Source: Candidatus Pacearchaeota archaeon (lineage in GTDB: Archaea; Nanoarchaeota; Nanoarchaeia; Pacearchaeales; GW2011-AR1). Taken from it: 11,341 nt of DNA. The stretch spans positions 1 to 11,341 of the forward strand of contig NZER01000311.1 in the NCBI GenBank assembly GCA_002690445.1, given 5' to 3'. Each line of letters opens with the position of its first letter. The first letter of the stretch is position 1. The position numbers were made by a program, and so were the translations under genes. The notes below the pieces were generated by a model. It saw only the letters and a program-made list of their open reading frames with translations. It searched no databases and was not told the DNA's origin. Shown piece by piece: positions 1-3,774 of the stretch.

Positions 1-479
1 AGATACTCGGCGTGGGCTGCGGCTATTGCCTCGGCGCAACCGGAGGCGCCGGAGCCGCCTTCGTCGGCAAGGGCGCATGCGGCGTTGAATGCGGTCAGGG
101 CTGCGGTGGGGTCGGCGTAGGGGTCGGACAGGGCGTCGGTGAGGGCGAGGTTGGCGGACTTGATGGTTCGCGTCCGTCTGGCGTCGAGGAGGTATTTGGC
201 GAATTGGTCGAGGAGCGGGGCTTTGCCTTCTTGAGCGAGTGAGTACAGTCGCCAGACCTCGGGATCGTATTCGTCTGGCGCTTGGAGCGCCAAATCGATG
301 CAGTCGATTGGTCGGCCCGAGGCGGACAGGTCGGTGAGGGCGATGAATATCGCCTTGTGGGCGTCGTCCAGAAAGTCCTCGGGGCGGAGGGTTGCGGCAA
401 CCTTGGCGGCATTCTCCGCGCTTATCAGGGCGTGGACGAGGGCGCCGAGTTCGGCGTTGTACTGGTCGGGTGGCTCCAC
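1..479 (-). CDS. DnaB-type replicative helicase, N-terminal domain (3' end of gene cut by window edge)
   Basis: The minus-strand frame is open from 479 to base 1 (159 codons, no stop), so the gene continues outside the window. The reading shows the pattern of the DnaB N-terminal (primase- and loader-contacting) helical domain: YNAELGALV at residues 7-15, LRPEDF at 31-36, H41 followed by IF at 44-45, and GRPID at 55-59. An LLDARRTRTI segment at 97-106 corresponds to the late helix of that domain. The ATPase domain with Walker motifs would lie beyond the edge and cannot be confirmed. DnaB helicases unwind the fork as hexamers and bind primase and a loader. The start is taken as GTG at 479-477, which places the DnaB motif about where family members begin; a weak GGGA lies about 9 bases upstream. 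It follows the preceding stop codon by only three bases and in the same frame. The product could be a stand-alone DnaB-N paralogue if no ATPase domain follows. Confidence 0.8.
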   Translation of the reverse strand, partial: MEPPDQYNAELGALVHALISAENAAKVAATLRPEDFLDDAHKAIFIALTDLSASGRPIDCIDLALQAPDEYDPEVWRLYSLAQEGKAPLLDQFAKYLLDARRTRTIKSANLALTDALSDPYADPTAALTAFNAACALADEGGSGASGCAEAIAAAHAEY

Positions 480-482
480 CCG

Positions 483-956
483 CTAGTCCCGCATCGGTTG
501 ATCGAAGCGCTTGACGGAGGGTTGCGCTGCATGGAGGTGGGCGTACTTGGATTTCTGCGCGGTCTCTGAGCAGAAGTATCGGTAGGCTACCTCCCAGTCC
601 TCGTAAAGCGTGGAGTTGGACAGGTGCAGGTTGCGGAATGCGGCGAGCGTCTTGGGGTGGTCGAGTCGGGCGTTGCGGGCGATGGATTCGGGGGGAGCGA
701 AATCGGCGGGAAGCGGGACTCCGGATGCGGCGTTCGCTTCCTTCTTGGGTTGTATTTTATTTATACTGTATTTAGAACCTGAAACTCGGTGCGCGCGAGG
801 CGTGGGGTTGATCGTGGGTATGCGAGGGGTATATAAGGTGTCTTTAATGGCCCCCCTTATTACCTCTGCGACGGACCCCCCGGAGAGGGCGGCGACGTTC
901 TTGAGGTCTTGTTTCATTTGGGTGGAGATGGTGAGTTTGATGGTGGTTTTCTTCAT
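483..956 (-). CDS. Ribbon-helix-helix protein with DnaT/phage replication-like C-terminal domain; candidate origin-binding or helicase-loading protein
   Basis: This 157-residue protein has three parts. Residues 3-42 look like a ribbon-helix-helix DNA-binding domain: beta strand TTIKLTIS, helix from about 12 to 24, turn at GG (26-27), second helix SVAEVIRGAIKDTL. Residues 43-80 are a Pro/basic linker. Residues 82-130 follow the pattern LPADF..PE....N......F(107)......EDW(121)..AYRYF, resembling the C-terminal domain of DnaT and several phage replication proteins, where an F and a DW pair anchor a small helical bundle. Such proteins recruit or load DnaB-type helicase. The next gene downstream encodes a DnaB N-terminal domain, which supports this reading. 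The ATG at 956 lies four bases after the preceding stop and has no Shine-Dalgarno, so translational coupling is likely. The RHH part is moderately sure. The DnaT-like call is inference from a short pattern. A plain CopG-type repressor is the main alternative. Confidence 0.62.
   Translation of the reverse strand: MKKTTIKLTISTQMKQDLKNVAALSGGSVAEVIRGAIKDTLYTPRIPTINPTPRAHRVSGSKYSINKIQPKKEANAASGVPLPADFAPPESIARNARLDHPKTLAAFRNLHLSNSTLYEDWEVAYRYFCSETAQKSKYAHLHAAQPSVKRFDQPMRD
750..776. other. AT-rich island inside the replication-protein gene; candidate unwinding element
   Basis: About 22 of 26 bases are A or T in 751-776, inside an otherwise GC-rich region. The island encodes the linker (about residues 61-69) between the DNA-binding and C-terminal domains. 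On its right, short G-rich near-repeats with a CGTGGG or GCGAGG core sit around 795-830. In lambda, the origin likewise lies inside the initiator gene O between its two domains. The role here is inference only, and the bias could simply reflect Lys/Ile/Tyr/Asn codons in a flexible linker. Confidence 0.25.
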
Positions 957-960
957 TGGC

Positions 961-1269
961 TTAGAAGGGGATGGTCTCGTCGTTGCGCATGTCCCGGCCG
1001 TCCACGTCGTTGGGGATGGAGCCGGGGATTATGTTGAGGAGGTCGTTGCCGTCGAGGTCGGTGAGGCGCAGTTCGGAGGAGGTTCCCCAGCGTGAGAAGA
1101 TGCGGTCCATGAGGCCGGAGAGTTTTACTTTGTCCCACCAGTCGGGTGGGTAGAGGTGACCTCCTCTGGCTTCCTTGATCGAGTCGCATGCTGCTGACCA
1201 GTCGTCGGCGGTGCGGCAGGATTCGAGGAGGTGGATTTCGTCGGGTGTTATGGGTGGATTTTCTTTCAT
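961..1269 (-). CDS. Conserved-looking phage protein of unknown function with SSB-tip-like C-terminus
   Basis: This 102-residue soluble, acidic protein sits between the RusA resolvase and the RHH/replication protein genes. The middle has a Trp-rich stretch, TADDWSAACDSIKEARGG (20-37) followed by PPDWWDKV (41-48), then SGLMDRIFSRWG (51-62). I recall similar short proteins in phage recombination loci but cannot name a family. The C-terminus is NDETIPF. This closely resembles the acidic tip of bacterial SSB (DDDIPF), the peptide that docks RecQ, PriA, ExoI and other repair enzymes, and it keeps the terminal Phe. A job as a decoy or adaptor for host repair proteins is inference. The ATG at 1269 is eight bases after the RusA stop and has no clear Shine-Dalgarno. 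The start context CCAATGAA is shared with the next gene. I am confident that it is coding and that it belongs to the early operon, but its function is open. Confidence 0.8.
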   Translation of the reverse strand: MKENPPITPDEIHLLESCRTADDWSAACDSIKEARGGHLYPPDWWDKVKLSGLMDRIFSRWGTSSELRLTDLDGNDLLNIIPGSIPNDVDGRDMRNDETIPF

Positions 1270-1277
1270 TGGTCAAT

Positions 1278-1733
1278 CTAGGTGAAGAGGTTGTTCGGAT
1301 GGCCTATTTCGTCCTCGGATATTTCTGTTATCTCTATGGCTATGCCGGGTTGAGCGGAGCGGTATTTTTTGAACTGGAGGTGGACTACCCTTGAGTCATC
1401 TTGCCAGAAATTGAGCCTTCCAAGGGCATCCTGCATCATTTTAACAAGATTGTCCGCATCCGGTTTGCGGTCGTGGGCGGTCCAAGTCCTTTCTCTGATT
1501 GCCTTCTTCTCGGTCTTGAGGAGGGGCAGGCAGTAGTGGATGCGCAGGCGGAGGGGTCCGGCGAGGGGGACGTCGGGCCGGTGGGGCATGAAGAGGCCGA
1601 GGAAGTCCGCTTCTATGGCTTTTCCCTCCTTAGACTGATACATGCGGGGCTTCCCGCCTATCATGGCCAGCTTCTTCGCCGCTTGGGCGGTGGAGCGGGG
1701 GGGATTACACGGAATCCACGCCTTCAGTTTCAT
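1278..1733 (-). CDS. rusA: RusA-family Holliday junction resolvase (crossover junction endodeoxyribonuclease)
   Basis: The 151-residue product carries the RusA signature in its second half: RKPDADNLVKMMQDAL (89-104) then FWQDDSRVV (109-117). The Asp residues at 92 and 94 and in the DD pair at 112-113 match the metal-binding acids of E. coli RusA, and the PG at 129-130 leads into the final beta strand. RusA dimers cut four-way DNA junctions symmetrically, and lambdoid and many other phages use them to resolve recombination or replication intermediates before packaging. The N-terminal half includes a basic patch (AQAAKKL, KPRMYQSK), as expected for the DNA-binding face. The protein is slightly longer than E. 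coli RusA (120 residues). The ATG at 1733 has an AAAGGGGG Shine-Dalgarno ending three bases upstream, inside the end of the exonuclease gene, and the two genes overlap by 29 bases. The next gene starts eight bases after the stop. Confidence 0.92.
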   Translation of the reverse strand: MKLKAWIPCNPPRSTAQAAKKLAMIGGKPRMYQSKEGKAIEADFLGLFMPHRPDVPLAGPLRLRIHYCLPLLKTEKKAIRERTWTAHDRKPDADNLVKMMQDALGRLNFWQDDSRVVHLQFKKYRSAQPGIAIEITEISEDEIGHPNNLFT

Positions 1734-2802
1734 CGTCCCCCTTTCCCGCCTCTGTGGTGGCGCCGGGGGTGACGGTGGTGACGGTGGTGACGGCCTTGGC
1801 GTTCTTCTTCTTCCTCTTCTTCGGCTTCGGCTTGCCCGCCTCGTGCAGGCGCAGGGCGTTCAGGACGTCGCCTTCGTCGAAGGTCTTCTTGTTGCCCACC
1901 CAGCGTCCCTCCAGGTCGTAGGCTGCGGCGAGGCGGTTCATCCGGTACTTGGATACGCCGTGCTGGCGCGTGACGTCGGCCATCGATATGCGCCGGTTGC
2001 TGGCCTTGGGCTTCAGGTCGATGGAGATGAGGTGCTCCGGGTATCCCGGCCAGAAGCCCGTCTCGGTGCAGTATGACCAGAGGTTGCAGGCATCGCGCAT
2101 GCGCCCGAGTTGCGCGTTTACGTCCGATCCTGCGATGGTATAGGTGGCCACGGCGTGAGGTTTGGTTTTTTCTACGCAAGCGAATACGAATTTCTTCACG
2201 GGATAGCCCAGTACCCGGAGTCCTTCCCGATAGAAGCAATTTTGGAAATCATAGCCGAATTTGCGGACGGAGGAGGTGAACCCTCTGCGCGAGGCGGACC
2301 CGCTGGTCGTCTTCAAGTCCATCACTATCCCCTGCTCCGGCAGCAGCAGGTCCGGACGAATCCGGCAGGGGCATCCCTGATAGGAAAAGAAACCGGACTG
2401 TTCCACCAGCGCGCCTTCCTCCGCCAAGTACCCCGCCACCACGGGGTTGGCGAGGAAGGCTCCCGCTAGGTCGAGGCACAGGTCGTAGTCGCTCTTCTTC
2501 AGGAAGGTCACCTCGGGGCGCTCGGCCTGTAGTGACCGAAGCGCCTCCTTGTACACCTTGGTGCGCGGCCCATACCCGTCGAACTCGTCGGGGATGTAAT
2601 CGTACTCGTCGTCCAGTTGACCCGGTTGCAAGACCGCCGTATGCGTCATGTTCCCTACGTCGAAGTAGGTGGGCCTGACGGCGGGCGGGTTATCGAGTTC
2701 GTACCGTACGTGCTGGGGCGTGGCGTTTACCAGTTCCTTCGCCGTCGATTGGCTTAATTCCGGACGGGAGTGGTACTCCGCGTTCGTCATTTCCCGTAGC
2801 AT
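1705..2802 (-). CDS. Exonuclease VIII-like PD-(D/E)XK nuclease with C-terminal HTH-like domain
   Basis: The 365-residue protein opens with the exonuclease VIII/RecE-type N-terminal pattern: AEYHSRPELSQSTAKEL (8-24), TPQH (28-31), and DVGNMTH (48-54) of the RecB-like nuclease fold. Catalytic candidates in order are E134, D151 (RIRPD), D162 and K164 (MDLKT) and the QxxxY motif Q187/Y191. Such enzymes degrade one strand from double-strand ends, giving 3' overhangs for annealing. Residues 268-320 form an extra module (ISMADVTRQHGVSKYRMNRL, then an EGDVL segment) that looks like a MerR/excisionase-type HTH. It is followed by a Lys/Pro tail (KPKPKKRKKK) and a Thr/Val repeat. These parts are not usual in the family. 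The gene starts one base after the SSB-like gene's stop. ATG 2802 gives coupled translation, and a second in-frame ATG four codons later is possible. The nuclease call is firm; the HTH part is a reading by eye. Confidence 0.9.
   Translation of the reverse strand: MLREMTNAEYHSRPELSQSTAKELVNATPQHVRYELDNPPAVRPTYFDVGNMTHTAVLQPGQLDDEYDYIPDEFDGYGPRTKVYKEALRSLQAERPEVTFLKKSDYDLCLDLAGAFLANPVVAGYLAEEGALVEQSGFFSYQGCPCRIRPDLLLPEQGIVMDLKTTSGSASRRGFTSSVRKFGYDFQNCFYREGLRVLGYPVKKFVFACVEKTKPHAVATYTIAGSDVNAQLGRMRDACNLWSYCTETGFWPGYPEHLISIDLKPKASNRRISMADVTRQHGVSKYRMNRLAAAYDLEGRWVGNKKTFDEGDVLNALRLHEAGKPKPKKRKKKNAKAVTTVTTVTPGATTEAGKGDDETEGVDSV
1768..1793. repeat. 9-base tandem repeat (about 2.9 copies) in the exonuclease tail
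   Basis: The unit GGTGACGGT (plus strand) occurs at 1768-1776 and 1777-1785, with eight more bases at 1786-1793. It is in phase with the exonuclease frame and encodes alternating Val/Thr near residues 338-345, next to a CTT-rich tract encoding the Lys-rich tail. It looks like replication-slippage expansion in a disordered linker. Confidence 0.85.
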
Positions 2803-2803
2803 G

Positions 2804-3397
2804 TCAGTAGGGAAGCTCGTCGCCGCCGGAGGAGAGGGTGAATGGGTCGCCGTTGTCGTAGAGCGCCTTCAGGTTGATCGGGCTGGCGTTGATCGCCTCC
2901 TTGATCTCATCGCTGATTTCCGACTTCGGCTTCGGGGTCACGGAGTACCTCGTCTCCAGTCCCTCGCCCGTGCGAGTGACGCTGATCGGGAACGTACGCA
3001 AGTCGCCCCAGTCGGCGTCCTTCCCGAACGAAACCAGTTGATCTCGGATGCTCTTTTGGGGAATATCCCAGACTTGCACGACCTCGGCGGCGTAGTTGTA
3101 GATGATCATGGCCCAGAATTCCTTGGCGGGTTCATCGAACTCGGGGTTGTCGATGGCATCTCCGGGGCGCAGGCGGTGGGGTTGTCTGGTGGGTTTACCG
3201 TCATCGCCCATCTTGGTTGACCATCCGATCATCCCGTGAATGACCGTGGGTTTGTCGTCAGGGGATGCCGGGGTGTAGTTCGGGGACAGTTCGCGAAGAT
3301 TACCAAGGCACCTTATCTTATTCTCTCCGGGTTGGAGTTTTATGTATCCTCCGGCGGAACTTTGGAGGGGTTTGTAGTCGTCCGGTAAAAAGCTCAT
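2804..3397 (-). CDS. Probable phage single-stranded-DNA-binding protein
   Basis: The 197-residue protein starts MSFLPDDYK and continues with GGYIKLQPGENKIRCLG (16-32). I associate this opening with a widespread phage family treated as ssDNA-binding proteins with an OB-like fold. Other shared features are EFWAMIIYNYAAEVVQVWDI (93-112), where the alternating aromatic and hydrophobic residues suit beta strands, and KDADWGDLRTFPISVTR (126-142). The C-terminus, GGDELPY, is acidic with a final aromatic, like the tips of SSB and T7 gp2.5. The likely role is to coat ssDNA made by the exonuclease and the fork and to contact partner enzymes. The gene lies between the HTH gene (ATGA overlap at 3394-3397) and the exonuclease (one-base gap). 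An AAAGGAAAA Shine-Dalgarno lies upstream of the ATG. An annealase or an unrelated beta-rich phage protein are alternatives; no canonical SSB or RecT motif is visible. Confidence 0.65.
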   Translation of the reverse strand: MSFLPDDYKPLQSSAGGYIKLQPGENKIRCLGNLRELSPNYTPASPDDKPTVIHGMIGWSTKMGDDGKPTRQPHRLRPGDAIDNPEFDEPAKEFWAMIIYNYAAEVVQVWDIPQKSIRDQLVSFGKDADWGDLRTFPISVTRTGEGLETRYSVTPKPKSEISDEIKEAINASPINLKALYDNGDPFTLSSGGDELPY

Positions 3398-3585
3398 TTG
3401 CTTTTCCTTTCTTTTTTGTTGGGTTTGTCGGTGAAGGCGCGGAGTACGTCGATCCAGTTCACGGAATAGCCGTAGCTACGGATTCCGAGAGCTTTTCGAC
3501 GGCGGAGCCAAGTCTGGCGCGATAGACCGAGACGCCTCTGCGCCTCGGATATCGTCACCATCTCAACCGCCGGTTCCACACCCAT
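3394..3585 (-). CDS. Small helix-turn-helix DNA-binding protein (excisionase/MerR-like)
   Basis: This 63-residue basic protein is the first gene of the early operon. VTISEAQRRLGLSRQTWLRRRKALG (10-34) fits a helix-turn-helix with the second helix at about 22-33, followed by a short wing (YGYSVNW, 38-44) and a DVLRAF helix. The tail is Lys/Arg-rich (KPNKKERKSK). This layout is typical of MerR-type or excisionase-like small phage regulators. Its place at the head of the operon, next to an inverted repeat, suggests autoregulation or control of the early genes; this is inference. The stop overlaps the SSB-like start as ATGA. The start is uncertain. ATG 3585 has no Shine-Dalgarno, and if the candidate promoter is right the mRNA would be almost leaderless. 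ATG at codon 9 (3561) keeps the whole HTH and is a fair alternative. Confidence 0.72.
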   Translation of the reverse strand: MGVEPAVEMVTISEAQRRLGLSRQTWLRRRKALGIRSYGYSVNWIDVLRAFTDKPNKKERKSK

Positions 3586-3590
3586 GAAGA

Positions 3591-3624
3591 CTTGACCAAT
3601 AGGGATAAAGTCGGGCGGGTCAAG
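3591..3624. repeat. Inverted repeat CTTGACC-20-GGTCAAG upstream of the HTH gene; possible operator
   Basis: Perfect 7-base arms at 3591-3597 and 3618-3624 are separated by 20 bases. They sit six bases before the HTH gene's first ATG, in the only regulatory gap of the window. The right arm, read on the minus strand, contains TTGACC, a good -35 match. A dimer of the HTH protein binding both arms would cover the promoter; that role is inference. As an RNA hairpin the arms would form a weak stem only. Confidence 0.45.
3596..3623 (-). promoter_or_regulatory. Weak candidate sigma-70-type promoter for the early operon
   Basis: On the minus strand TTGACC (3623-3618) matches the -35 consensus TTGACA in five of six bases. 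A 16-base spacer leads to TATTGG (3601-3596), which matches the -10 consensus in only three bases. The position just downstream of the terminator and before the first early gene fits, but the -10 is poor. The real promoter could instead use the AT-rich stretch near 3632-3650 or a phage-specific factor. Confidence 0.3.
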
Positions 3625-3654
3625 AAGTATTTCCCGTTTTTATCATTACCCCGT

Positions 3655-3687
3655 AAAAAAACCAAACCCCCGGTGACAAGCCGGGGG
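3655..3687 (-). terminator. Rho-independent terminator at the end of the virion module
   Basis: On the minus strand a perfect 7-bp stem CCCCCGG/CCGGGGG (3687-3681 with 3673-3667) with a seven-base loop is followed by TTT, GG and then seven T (3661-3655). Orientation and position, about 90 bases past the stop of the 1051-residue protein gene, suit termination of the late transcript before the early operon. The plus strand has no T-tract on the other side, so it is not bidirectional. Confidence 0.85.
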
Positions 3688-3696
3688 AAGGATTGC

Positions 3697-3756
3697 CCCC
3701 CGCCAAGGGAGCAGCAAGACAAAACAGGGGCTATGCTACGGGATAAGGGGCGGGGG
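3697..3756. repeat. GC-rich inverted repeat CCCCCGCC / GGCGGGGG beside the terminator
   Basis: Perfect 8-base arms at 3697-3704 and 3749-3756 are separated by 44 bases, in the non-coding gap between the 1051-residue gene and the terminator. A transcript could fold these into a stem enclosing the interval just upstream of the terminator hairpin. With arms this GC-rich, chance pairing is possible. The right arm overlaps a G-run cluster at 3740-3765. Confidence 0.4.
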
Positions 3757-3765
3757 AGTCAAGGG
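3740..3765 (+). other. G-quadruplex-type G-run cluster
   Basis: Four G-runs of three to five bases (3740-3742, 3747-3750, 3752-3756, 3763-3765) are separated by loops of 4, 1 and 6 bases, which satisfies the usual G3N1-7 rule on the plus strand. A fifth run lies at 3727-3730. The cluster is non-coding and starts about ten bases past the stop of the large virion gene. The transcribed RNA would be C-rich, so any quadruplex would form in DNA on the template strand. Confidence 0.4.
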
Positions 3766-3774
3766 CGTTAGTCG

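Noticed and set aside
95..412. 105-codon minus-strand ORF rich in Ser/Pro/Thr
   Set aside because: It is out of frame with the DnaB-like reading covering the same bases. Its low-complexity composition marks it as a shadow.
483..485. Genome-wide TAG reassignment (alternative genetic code) suggested by the in-frame TAG
   Set aside because: TAG also ends the RusA gene (1278) and the 1051-residue gene (3775), where readthrough runs into another stop or non-coding sequence, and TAA and TGA are used normally as well.
953..1276. 107-codon Arg/Pro/His-rich minus-strand ORF starting at TTG
   Set aside because: It almost fully overlaps the 102-residue gene in another frame, which has ATG, Trp-rich conserved-looking sequence and sensible spacing. 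This one looks like a frame shadow.
1697..1740. Programmed frameshift between the exonuclease and RusA at the run of seven G/C
   Set aside because: The run (1697-1703) lies after the exonuclease stop. RusA has its own ATG and strong ribosome site, and a 29-base overlap is ordinary in phage operons.
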